This document shows, piece by piece, positions 44,973 through 56,115 of a stretch of DNA of 64,000 nt. The stretch is taken from the NCBI GenBank assembly GCA_016584495.1, contig WAID01000006.1, positions 930,001-994,000 of the forward strand, given 5' to 3'. Source of the DNA: Celoporthe dispersa (Eukaryota; Ascomycota; Sordariomycetes; Diaporthales; Cryphonectriaceae). The translations under genes and the position numbers were made by a program. Position 1 is the stretch's first letter. Every line of letters begins with the position of its first letter. The notes under the pieces were generated by a model. That model worked only from the letters and a program-made list of their open reading frames with translations. It was not told the DNA's origin and did not search any database.

Positions 44973-45931
44973 TTATGCCGAAGCGCAATGACCTCCGTCG
45001 ACTCTGAGGTCGGCACCCGTCATAAACGAGCTCCCAGCAGACAACAAAAAGATGGCCGGTGCTTTGAAGTCCTCTGGAGCCCCCAATCTGTTCAATAGCG
45101 CACCTGCCATCCAGATCTTCTCCAGATCAGGGTTTGTGGCCAGGAGCATGTCTGTCATTGCCGTCCTGATATACCCAGGAGATAGCGTGTTCACTCTGAT
45201 CCCGTGTTGACCCCATTCTTGCGCGACAGAGCGGCACAGCTGGTGGACGGCGGCTTTGCTCGTGTTATAGGCTGAGCAGGTAAGACCCTGGAAGCAGCAA
45301 CACATTAGCACCTAGGCGCGTGGTCCAAGAGGTCCTGACTGAAAGAATAACTTACGCGGTTCGCGATCTCGCCAGACATCGAAGCAATCATGACGATGCT
45401 GCCCTTGATGCCATTCTTGATTAATATATTGGCCGTGTGTTTGGCAGTGAGGAAGGTGCCGGTGACATTGACGTTCAGGATGCGCTCGAATTCATTCTTG
45501 GGGTACTCGACGGCCGGAATTTTCTGCTGGATGCCTGCGCAAGCGATGGCCCCGTACAGCGGTGCGTCCATAGCGGCTCCCTCAGAGGCTATGTCGTGGA
45601 GGGCCTTGCAGAGCCCGTCCTCGTCTGTGATGTCGACGCGACGGTATGAGAGCAGCAGGTTCGACCTCTTGGCTGTCTTTTGTATCGCAGCCCACTCGTC
45701 TGCCGCCGGCGCATCGAGAATGTCGAGACAGGCTACATTACCACCCGCCTCGAGCACTGCTGCGGCCAGCGTGATGCCCAAGCCGCGTCCACCGCCGGTG
45801 ATAACTATGGTCTTCTGTTCCAAGGAAAACAGCGCCGAGTGGGATGTGTTCGCCGGTGTGACTTGGGACTCAGGGATGTCGGCGGGAAGAGCCAGGTCGG
45901 CTACGACTTGCTTTGCAGACATGGCAACCAT
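44973..45931 (-). CDS. Short-chain dehydrogenase/reductase
   Basis: Two exons (45931-45356, 45287-44973; 68-nt intron) give 296 residues. The cofactor motif is TGGGRGLG, the NAG-like motif reads ACAG, and the active site is YNTSK with the upstream Ser in ASMSGE. SPGYIRTAMT and GADLRVDGGH are the usual C-terminal motifs of classical SDRs. Related fungal proteins reduce sugars or polyols such as sorbose, xylulose and arabinitol; the substrate is not shown. An in-frame ATG three codons downstream (MSAK) could be the true start. It is divergent from the transketolase-like gene across 594 bp. Confidence 0.9.
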
Positions 45932-46525
45932 TGTAAAAAGGCTCGATCAAGACTACTGGAGGAAATCGGTGGGAAAGTGCGGAACGGCAAGATTTGATTC
46001 GAGGCGCATTCATGAACAGAAGAGAAGGTCAACAAAAAACTATCGTTCTTACATGGACGTCGCGTCTGGTTCTACGTGCTCTGGTGCTCCACTGGCACTC
46101 TGCAGTTTATTTACCGTTCTTGTTTAGCAGGTCGAAGCGCTCGAAAAAGAGAGTATGCGGGTCGCATGCAATGTTCAAACATACAACGTTGACCCCACAA
46201 ATCCGAAATGATAGGCAAAGGCCACAGCGCTGGAGGAGTGATCCCGCGCCGCTTGTCGCTAGGAACTTCCTATATGATGTAAATGGAAGCAATATTGTGC
46301 TTAGACTTACTCGTGTATGTTTACGAAATATGGGGTCTCGGGAACCCACCGCGTGTACTGTACAACAGTTTTATGAATCACTGAGGGCAGTTTGTGACCT
46401 CGAAGCCTTAAAGTATCGAGATTCAATCAAGACAAAACGATTGTTTGGATATCTATCTAGATGCGCCTCTCGTACTCTCATACCGCGAGCCAATTCCCCC
46501 GCTATTCCTTCGGACCCCCTTCACA
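45932..46525. promoter_or_regulatory. Divergent promoter, SDR and transketolase genes
   Basis: A 594-bp gap with no gene seen and no CGGN3CCG palindrome. The two genes are likely expressed together. Confidence 0.45.
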
Positions 46526-48940
46526 ATGACGCCTTCTGCGGTATCCGATCACGGTATGCCTGAAGTGCGGCAGAAGATCGCACAAAATGGCGACGAGGAG
46601 ACTGGAGATTTGTTACTAGCGAAGTTCCAAGAACAGAGGACCGACCTTGTGGTTCGCACATTTCGATGTCTCATCGCAGACCTGTGCGAACAGTTCAAAG
46701 GTGGCCACCCTGGGTGAGTTCTCGCTTCGCCTGCTCATATATCTTCTGTGGTCTTGGTTGAGTCGATGTTGACGCTGCTTTACCGTTGTCCAAAGTGGTG
46801 CTATGGGCATGGCAGCTATCGGGGTCGCCTTGTGGGGGTACATGATGCGATACTCTCCAGAGAACCCCAACTATTTCAATCGAGACAGGTTTGTCCTGTC
46901 AAACGGTGAGCATTCTATCAATCAAAAGTCTCCAGATCTGATCCTGACAGGAGTTTGTAGGACACTGCTGCTTATGGCAGTACTGTTTCATGCACCTGGT
47001 GGGCTTCAAAAACATGACATTGGATCAACTAAAATCCTACCACTCTGAGCGTACCGACTCCATCTGTCCTGGACATCCAGAGATCGAACACGAAGGCATC
47101 GAGGTGACGACTGGCCCCCTCGGCCAAGGCATCGCGAATGCTGTGGGTCTGGCGATGGCGACAAAACATCTGGCAGCCACGTACAACAAGCCCGGATTTC
47201 CCCTCGTGGACAATACTACCTGGTGCATGGTTGGCGATGCCTGCCTGCAGGAAGGGGTAGGCTTGGAGGCCATCTCACTGGCCGGTCACTTCAGGCTGAA
47301 CAATCTGATTGTCATCTATGACAACAACCAGGTCACCTGTGACGGCTCCGTGGACCTCACGAACAACGAAGACGTCAATGCCAAGATGACTGCGTGTGGC
47401 TGGAAGGTTATGGATATCATGGACGGGAATCACGACGTCCAAGGCATCATCAGCGCCTTGGTCGAGGCTCGCGCGAGCACTGACAAGCCTGTCTTTATCA
47501 ACATCCGCACCGTTATTGGAATCGGCAGTAAAGTGGCTGGTGACGCAAAAGCCCATGGTGCTGCCTTCGGCCCGGAGGACGTCGCCAACATCAAGAAGAA
47601 CTCCGGCTTTGACCTCGATCAGCATTACAGTATCCCACAGGAGGTATATGACTACTTCGCGGATGTGAGAAACCGCGGACGCCGACTTGAGCAGGAGTGG
47701 CACAACCTAGTGACATCCTATGGTACCGAGCACCCCGAACTAGCCAAGGAATTCGGATATCGTATTCGTGGCGAGTTTCCCGAGGATTGGGCCAAAGTCA
47801 TACCGAAAAAGCAAGACTTCCCTACAGCACCGACGGCGTCGAGGAAATCTGCCGGACTCGTCTGCAATCCTCTTGCCGCAAGGCTGAGCAACTTCATGGT
47901 TGGCACAGCAGACCTATCTCCTTCTGTCAACATGGCCTGGAAGGACAAGGTGGACTTTCAGCACCCTGACCTCCGTCCAACATGCGGTTCTACTGGTGAC
48001 TACACCGGCCGGTACATTCATTGGGGTATTCGTGAGCATGCCATGGCATCCATATCCAACGGTTTGGCCGCCTTCAACAGGGGCACAATCCTCCCCGTGA
48101 CGTCTTCGTTCTTTATGTTCTACATTGTAAGTGGACTCCATCGCGTATTGCGAAATATGTACACATATTAAAGACAGGTATCTAACTTGGCATCTTGTCT
48201 AGTATGCCGCACCGGGAGTGAGGATGGGCGCGCTGCAGCGTCTACAAGCTATCCACATAGCCACCCACGACAGCATCGGCACTGGGGAGGACGGACCCAC
48301 TCATCAGCCCATCGAGCTGGCTGCACTCTACCGTGCCATGCCGAACCTATACTATATCCGACCGTGTGACAGCGAAGAGGTAGCCGGTGCATTCATTGCT
48401 GCACTCTCGGCAAAGGAAACCCCAAGCATCATCTCTCTCTCACGTCAGAACCTGCAGCAATACCCAAGCTATTCCTCCCGCGAGGGCGTGCTCAAGGGTG
48501 CTTATACATTCATCGAGGAGGAAGGCGCTCGAGTGACCCTCATCGGCGTAGGTGCCGAGATGGCTTTTGCCGTCAATGCCCGCGACAGGCTCCAGGAGAA
48601 GTATGGGTTGAAAGCACGGGTGGTCAGCTTCCCATCGCAGCGGCTGTTCGAGAAGCAGCCGCTAGATTATAAGGCCGATGTGCTGCGCTACCGTGCAGGC
48701 ATACCGCGTGTGGTCGTTGAAGCATATGCCGTGAATGGATGGGAGCGGTATGCTGATGCTGGGTATTCTATGAGCACCTTCGGGCACTCCTTGCCCGGTG
48801 CTGCGGCTTATAAGTACTTTGGCTATGATGCGGACTTGATCGCTGAGCGTGTAGAGAAGTTTTTGCGAGAATGGGAGGCGAGGGGTCCTGAAAGCTTCAG
48901 AGGCGAGTTTCGGGATCTGAACACTACGCCTGGTCTGTGA
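46526..48940 (+). CDS. Transketolase-family protein, dihydroxyacetone-synthase-like
   Basis: Four exons (46526-46713, 46796-46905, 46961-48126, 48203-48940) give 733 residues with no frame change. Thiamine diphosphate is bound by GDACLQEG and YDNNQVTCDG (the GDG-to-NN motif with GDA in place of GDG). The N-terminal HPGGAMG segment is split by intron 1. The second half has RYIHWGIREHAMASI and THDSIGTGEDGPTHQPIE, the transketolase signature. The fungal paralogue group is annotated as dihydroxyacetone synthase and moves two-carbon units between ketoses and aldehydes, possibly formaldehyde. The C-terminus (TPGL) is not a peroxisomal signal, so it is likely cytosolic. Confidence 0.9.
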
Positions 48941-51246
48941 GCGGGTACGGATGCTGTTACAATTACAGCGCGCACCTCGGTCCCTTTCTTATTATATTGG
49001 GACGAGACTAGCTAGACCAATAATCGTGACTTCTGAAAGGATTTTCGAGTTGTGTAGTGGAATGAACCAACGTAGTCGAATGGAGGGGGCGAAATGTTGC
49101 GTCTACCCAATTCTTCCTCTTCGACCGTTTTCTTTTTTCCCCCCGGTCATTTGTTAATCGTATGATCCACAACTATGCAATGACTGAAGGAATAAAGCAA
49201 CACTGGGAATGTGAGTAAGTGCAAGGTGAAGCTCTCAGCAGGTGGAAGAAGAGGCCCTCCAGCTTCAATGTACTCGTAGAGCTGGATTTACTGACCCAGA
49301 AATAATCAGCAGCATTTACTGCAAGGTCTGACGGAGAAAAAGAAGCGAGATCGAAGTGGCATGATCGGACCATTGCTGAGAACTAAAGTCTCGCTGTTTT
49401 CAGCCATAAGCCACCAGAAGAGAGAAACAAATTCGACTCGAGAATAACTCCCACAACAATCTGTCTTCAAGTGGTAAGCCTCCATGATACACTTTCCCTA
49501 AAAGTCTAGCATATCTCAGATCAACTCTGCTTCATCGCATACAGTTCTTCTCAGGCCGGGCGAGGCTGTTCAAATCGATCCTGTGCCCCCCTTTGGAGGG
49601 TGATGATTGACGAGGGTGGCTAATGGGATCCAACCCAAGGGATGCCGGATGTGGAGGCTTTGACAATTCCCATGCCGATAATACTATAGCACAGGGGTGT
49701 CTGGATAATCCTTTTTTTTTTTTTTAATTTTCCTTTTAAAGAGGTTGCAGTAGTGACTCCAGAAAAAAAAAAAGGTTGTGGCTTGCAGGCTGTGCGGGTC
49801 CAGCAAGATGATTCCATTAGGACGAATTCATTGGTGCTCACCTCAAGGCCAAGAGCAGACAGACTCGGAGGGGTGATGAATGTTGGCAATGCAGGGTGAC
49901 TACTAGCATGCATTTCCACTAGGGATGATGGTTGCTGTGCCGTCTGGTGTCTGGGACAATTGGTTTGAATGAATGCAGCCTGCCACAGCTCTAGCCCTCG
50001 GGATGGGACCTCGGCCTTTGACCGCCTTTACGGGTGGTTCAGCCCATGGTGCTGGGTCTTCCCACCCATCAGAAGGACCTCTGCTTGCATCGGCTGCCCG
50101 GGGTGGCATGGGGAGGGGTATGGGTGGGGCTGCTAACGCACTGCTCTTGGGTGGGAGGGATGGGGGGGGGGCTTAATGACCAGGTGCCTGCCATAGTGAA
50201 TCAGGTGCCCTGCTACAGGGGGCCTAGGTGGTTACCATAGCACCTTCAATTAACGCTATGGATCTTCACTACCTTGGTATCCGCCAGGCTCTCCACTCTT
50301 CCACCTACTGTCGTAGCGAGCCTATGCTAGCTTTTAGCTGCTGGCTGCCCACGCCCAAAAGCCCACCTCAATCTTCCCAAGAAAACCCCCAGCGTCCGTC
50401 ACCTTTTCCTCCACTCTCCATTTTCTCTGCCAACCATCTCGCCCCCAACCATAGAAAAGGCGAAGGCGCCCGAGACCTCGGCCTCGCAGACTCCCTCACC
50501 TCGCTCTCTTTCTCTCCCTTGGCCTACTTGCATCTACCAGCGCCCCCTCGACTCCTTACCGACCAAGCAGGCCACACGCAAGGGCCACTTTCCCACCGTC
50601 TCCCTACTGCCTACTACGCATCTGGGGGGTCCTTATCTCCCTCTCCCTCTCTGTTTCTTCATTCCTCCGTTGGGTCTCCCGCCCTCTTGGAGACCTGATT
50701 CTGCATCCTTTCGAACCATAAATCCCTTCCGCCGAGGCCTTGACGGAGAGGATCAAAGGTCGACTCCCGAAACCGCTCAGGACGACTTGTGCCGACACCG
50801 ATCTCGTGTTCTCCCCAAACGACCATTACTCGGGCCTTCTGAGGCCGCGACTTTCGCCTGGCAGACACTACACGGCAACAACAGCCCCAAACCCCACACA
50901 TTGAGTCCATCGTCGTCTCTATCCCGACGCTTTCGACGGCAAGATGAACGTGCTGTTGGCGCAGCCGCCAGTCTTCCCTCATCAACACGAAAACCCCCGT
51001 CTCTCCCCCCTCCCGCGGCAGTACGTACCTCTCCCCCTCCCATCTGCCTCTTCGTGCTATCAAGCCCCTCGACCTGCTGCAAAACAAGTGCCTGGGCCGG
51101 ACATCCCTATTGAACCCGAGTGACTCAAGTGACTCTTGCCGATATGTCTCATTCATAAACCCCCTCCTCCCATCCCTCTGCCGGGAGAAAAGCCGGTGCA
51201 TGATGTTAACCCTGTCGTTGTTCCTACAGTGTCCCCATTGTCCAAC
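48941..51246. other. Intergenic region and STS1 leader
   Basis: No gene was recognised. The last kilobase before 51247 is strongly pyrimidine-rich (C and T), as in long fungal 5' leaders. T- and A-runs lie near 49712-49725 and 49764-49773; short G runs near 50160. Confidence 0.5.
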
Positions 51247-52067
51247 ATGGCGTCCAAATCGAACAAGCGGCAGCGCGAGGATGATGGCGACGAGATGAGC
51301 GTCTCGCCCCAGAACTCACCATCCCTGGCACAGCGGCAGCTGTCGAGACCAAGAAAGATGCGCAGAGTCCCCGAGCCTCAGGCCCGCAGCCTGCCTCTGC
51401 CTCGACTCCTGGAGACCCTCGACAACAACCAGCTGCGGGCTGTCCTTCAGACCATCTGCGATCAGCGGCCGGACATACAGGAGCAGGTCCTGAGCGGTGC
51501 CCCCCGGCCTACGGCGGCCAACTCGTTGCAGGTTCTGGAGACGTATCAACAGAAGCTCGCCGAGGCCATGCCGCTGGGTCACTCCAGCTCCGACTACGCC
51601 TACTACAGGGTAAAGCACCAGCTCGGTGCGCTGGTGGACGCCATCATGGACTTCACCCCCAGTACCTGCCTCCCGCCGAGGATCAGACCAGCATATCGCT
51701 CATGTACCTGGACGGCGTTACCAAGATCGCCCACTCGCTGCCCAACTGGGACAGCCAGACGTACAGACACCACAAGGACCACGTCTATGACGAGATAGCA
51801 AAGGCCTGGACGATGGTCATCTCGGAGGCTGCCAAGCGGGGTGGCGGCTTCACGCTGCACCGGGAGGGGTGGGATCAGCTTCTAGCAAAGCACAACGAGC
51901 AGGCCGGTGGACGGCTCCACCCCGCAGTCAACGCCCTGGCGAGCCACGTCGGCTGGACGAGCGCGGACCAGAACGCTGCTGCAGGTGGACCGTCGGGACA
52001 GGACTCGATCCTGAACCAGCTGCTCAATGGATCGTACGGATCTCCTGTCAGAGTTGGACCATTCTAG
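51247..52067 (+). CDS. sts1: Nuclear proteasome tethering factor, STS1/Cut8 family (frame change)
   Basis: The N-terminus is basic and Ser/Pro-rich with RPRKMRRVP, fitting a nuclear signal. The conserved core is LLETLDNNQLRAVLQTICDQRPDIQ, given here only in part: LRAVLQTICDQRPD. The second half has YLDGVTKIAHSLPNWD and YDEIAKAWTMVISEAAKRGGG. STS1/Cut8 links the 26S proteasome to the nuclear envelope. The frame changes by one base in the C5 run at 51656-51660. Both sides match the family without a gap, so the run is probably one base short; the length is then 273 residues. Because this is a conserved single-copy gene, it serves as the control showing that such frame changes here need not mean decay. 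Confidence 0.85.
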
Positions 52068-53370
52068 GGGCACCAACCTCGGCATCACCGGAGAAAGCAT
52101 CACCGGCGATCTCCCAAAGAAGTGCTCAGTGAAAAACGAACAAAATCCGGGGGGCAAGGGGGTGGCATCTTTAGAGCATGGGGGTGGACTATGCATATTT
52201 CACGACTTTTTACGACCAGACCACTCGTTTTGTCCTGGCACGGACACGGCTGGCATAGACTTGGGTTGTTTTTTAGGGGCTGCACATCGCAACGGCGTTC
52301 TCACCATGTCACATATTCTTGCGTCTGCATCATTCTGATATCCATTTTCCTACCCGAGGACCCCCCTGCATCGGACTTGTATTGATCTTCCGCGTGGACA
52401 ATGTCTTGGAGAGAGAGCAAGAAGGGGGAAGGGGGGGGGGGCGGCGGATCTTGCTTGCGTGTTCGGCATTTTCTTTTGTAACTAATACGGGATGGTAAAG
52501 CACTGAACTAGGCCGGGCTTGAGGTCGTTTGATCCTCGTGTCCATAGTCTGAAATATCGACCAGCACCTAGCGAACGCTAGAGTAACAAGGAAGTTCTCA
52601 ACGAGCATGCTTAGTGTATTGCAGCTGACCTGAGCTGGACGGAGACGGACGCATCCGTATGCGCCGGCGTAAGACCTGTCGTGCCTGGGCGATGACGACG
52701 ACGGCCCTCTGCACGCGGCACATGCAGATGTGCTGCTACATAGTACTTACTGCTCACTAGCCAAGGCAGCCTGAGTAAATGAGCGGTGGCATGGCTTACG
52801 CACTGTACACACCATGAAGGACTTGGCTCAGATTACTTTGGACATTGCATAGTAGAGGGTTCTATCGAGACGAAGTATCCGAGAGTACCGAGGGCCTGAA
52901 CTGGGGTCTTGATGGGCGTGGCGCTGGTGCTGGCTCTGGCTGGCTTTGACTTTTGGAGGCAGCGGTGGTAAATACACGCGGCCTGAGGAGTAGGGGCTAG
53001 GGGACGTGGTCAGTGTCACTATGTTGTTTGTGCTTCTCATCAACCCTTTGTTCTAAGATGATGGCCTTGGAGGTGGTGAGTTGGGTTGCGTCGGGTTGGG
53101 GGCGCCCGGGGGGGGGGGGGACGGAGCAGCCTGACGTCACGTGGGAGCGCGCCCATCGAGTCGGCAACTGCTTACTTGGCGCCGCTGTGTTGTACTGGCA
53201 GTGCTAGGCACGCTTCCCTGCAGGCAACAAGACGCGTGCAAAGGGCAGCGGTTCGAATGTCAACACTGCGAAACAACCATCGCGCAACTTCGAATGACCC
53301 TATCCATCCCCCCTCTATGCAATTCTTGTAGGATTTTTATGAGCTGCTGTTCAGTCTAAGCATCGTCAAA
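52068..53370. other. Intergenic region between STS1 and RAD52
   Basis: No gene is seen in this 1.3-kb gap. G-runs lie near 52431-52442 and 53108-53120. The bases just before 53371 form the RAD52 leader. Confidence 0.5.
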
Positions 53371-55221
53371 ATGCCTGCGTGAGTGTAAATCCCAGCCATC
53401 TCCCCAGTCATTCAGACGCGTCGTGCACGCCTCGTAGCAAACACACACACACACACATGACTGACCAGCTGACTGAACCCAACCCGCCTCACAGCCCAGG
53501 CGACCAACACGCGACCAGCCTCGCCAACCCCTTCGAAGCCGCTCAGCCCCGCATCTCCGAGTACACAGCCCAGGAGATCGCGACGCTGCAGGCCCGCCTC
53601 GAGAAGCAGCTGGGGCCCGAGTTCCTGTCGGCGCGCACGGGGCCCTCGGGCCAGAAGGTACACTACATCGCGGCGGAGAAGTGCATCGCGCTCGCGAACG
53701 AGGTGTTTGGCTTCAACGGGTGGAGCAGCGCCATCAAGGAGATCCAGGTCGACTTTGTCGACGAGCACCCGCAGACGCTCAAGATCAGCCTGGGCCTGAG
53801 CGTCATCGTGCGCGTGACGCTGCGCGACGGAACGTTCCACGAGGATGTCGGCTACGGGCATATCGAGAACTGCTCGGGCAAGGCCAAGGCGTTCGAGAAG
53901 GCCAAGAAGGAGGGGACGACGGATGGGCTCAAGCGGGCGCTGAGGAACTTTGGGAACGTGCTGGGGAACTGCCTCTATGACAAGGACTACGTCAAGAAGG
54001 TCACCAAGATGAAGGTCGAGCCGAACCGCGCGTGGGACGAGAGTGGCCTGCATCGGCACGCGGACTTTGCGAAGAAGGAGGAGCTTGTCAAGGTGGAGGC
54101 GGGGATCGGTGGTGGTGGTGGTGGTGGCATCGGTGGTGCTGCGACGTTGACGAGGGCGCCATCGGCTGCCGACTCCTTTGAGGATCTCTTGGGCGGTAAG
54201 TCCGTGTTCATCACACGTGGTTCTGTGATGTTGTGCTAACACAACGGTTGCAGAGTTCGACGAGGTGGACTTCAACATGATGGATGACGACCACCCTGAC
54301 GAAGTCTCTGTTCCACAAAGCGAGAAGCCAACTCCGCAGAGCAACGGCAACAAGTCCAACCCCCCAGGCATGCAACCACCATCGCGACCGCTTTCACGGT
54401 CACACTCTGCGGGAAATCCGGCTCGGCCACCACAGACCCCTGGTCAGCCCTTTCCTCGGCCTCACCCCCAGAACAACTCAAATCAAGCTGGCCCACGCCC
54501 ACAGCACCCCTTGCAACAGCAAATGGCCCAGCCCCGGTCTGCCTCGAGCAGCAACGGTCCGCATCAGACGCCACCAGCACCACAAGGCCAGGCCCAGAAC
54601 GGAGGTGCTCCATCGGAGGGAGTCGGCTTCTTCTCCGCCCGCGCAGTCAAACAATTCGCTGGTTCAACGGAGGATGAGGAACCCAAACTCCCCACGGCGC
54701 CTTTGGGGGCTCAGGCTTTCAACCCTCACGCAGAGAGCCCATCAATCCGCAAGACCCCTGGCATTGATCACACCAAGTCCAAGCCAGTGGGTCGGAACGG
54801 TCAACACGTTTCACCAGCCGAGAGGAAAGATGGCGAGGCCAGCGCTAAGAACTCTGCTCAGCTCACGACTTCCGCGGGCGTTGGTGCTGGAAAAGGAGGA
54901 CCCGGTACGGGTGGTGCCGGAGGGCCCAACACGGGCAACGGCGGGGGACTGCAGCAAGGGCCGACGCCCGCACAGAGAGGAAATATGGTTAACCCTCAAC
55001 TGAGCCAGGCTAGGCGTATCGGCGCCCCGGTAGGCCCTGGAAGTGCAATGGGGAACAGGGGGCAGTATCGTCCTCCCACGATCAAGAGGCCGCTGCCGAA
55101 CGAGGGTGGCAACGGCGCCGCACGACCAGCTTTGGCCGATGTCTCTACGAACGGCACAGTGAATGCAGTGCCTGCTGGCGGTGTTGCGGGTGGAGATCCA
55201 AAGAGACAGAAGGTGGTTTGA
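53371..55221 (+). CDS. rad52: RAD52 DNA recombination and repair protein
   Basis: Three exons: 53371-53378 (only ATGCCTGC), 53495-54195, 54254-55221; 558 residues. The conserved single-strand annealing domain fills residues 20-190: YTAQEIATLQARLEKQLGPE, the helix with YIAAEKCIALANEVFGFNGW, VGYGHIENCSGKAKAFEKAK and DGLKRALRNFGNVLGNCLYD. The rest is a Gly/Pro/Asn-rich tail that in relatives binds Rad51 and RPA, ending in a basic PKRQKVV. The 8-nt first exon is supported by the family start MPAPGDQH. Start codons inside the intron would add unrelated residues. The intron carries an AC microsatellite. No frame change is seen. Confidence 0.95.
53442..53457. repeat. AC microsatellite in RAD52 intron 1
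   Basis: About seven to eight AC units lie inside the first intron of RAD52. The tract lies near the 3' splice site. Confidence 0.8.
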
Positions 55222-56115
55222 GTTTCTGGGCTGGCTGCTGCATGGGTTTTCTCCTGCATTTGACTGTTGCTTTTGCTATCACGAGCGGTCGTGGGACACT
55301 GAACTACTTGTTTGGCGCTTTGGAGTTTGTCGTGGTGGCCAATTAGGAAGTGGGTAGACGTAGCCTGGAACCGCGCTGAAAGGACACATTGATATTACAC
55401 TACCTGGCGAACGAGCACGACGTTGTTGGGACTGAGAATGCGATTATAGCCCCGTTGCTGCTTTTTCCTAGGATGATGTGGCGTGGCTGAGGTTTGAGCA
55501 ATGGCAAATATCACATATGGAAGACCTTCGTGTGTAAGTGTGCAATCAGCAGACACCGGTGATGGTCGTAGGTTCAGCGGGAGGGTATCCGGATGATTGA
55601 TGAAAGAGACGTGGGTGAGCAGTCTCATATCACCTACCATTTCATACCAGCACTCCCGCGGGAGCTTTCTCGCCGCAGTCCATGTTCAAAAGCATGGAGG
55701 ACCTGTAGGCGACCGTGACATTAACGTAGAACATGAGCAGCCACGGCTCGACACTGGGCTTTGGGATAGGGATCATGTCCACCAGGCTACTAGCAGTCAT
55801 CCAGCCGTTGCTTCTTGTGGGTCAAAGACCTGCCGCCTTCATCCCTTGGTCCCCGTTGTGCTTCTGGCTTGGCTGTCGCGATCATAGTCTGAATTTGCAT
55901 TGATCAGCCTGCGTCTCAATCTTGGCTGTCAAATCTGTGTGGATGAATTTTCTGAATTTGTTTTTCGTGATTCTGCGGTCATGGGCACTGCTCAGTGCAC
56001 GGCCTTTGGCTGTTTTCGATTGCAATCTGTGAGATTGTATATGACATAGCCCGCGATGAGATTCTACTTGCCCGCCAATGTGTATCTGAAGTCTTGGCCA
56101 GTATACACGAATCTG
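55222..56115. other. Intergenic region between RAD52 and the NLR gene
   Basis: Both flanking genes end here (convergent). Small open frames have no domain. I see no gene. Confidence 0.5.

Noticed and set aside
53412..54371. A 319-codon minus-strand open frame over RAD52
   Set aside because: The plus strand encodes the conserved RAD52 domain with matching introns; the minus frame is an Arg/Leu-rich shadow.
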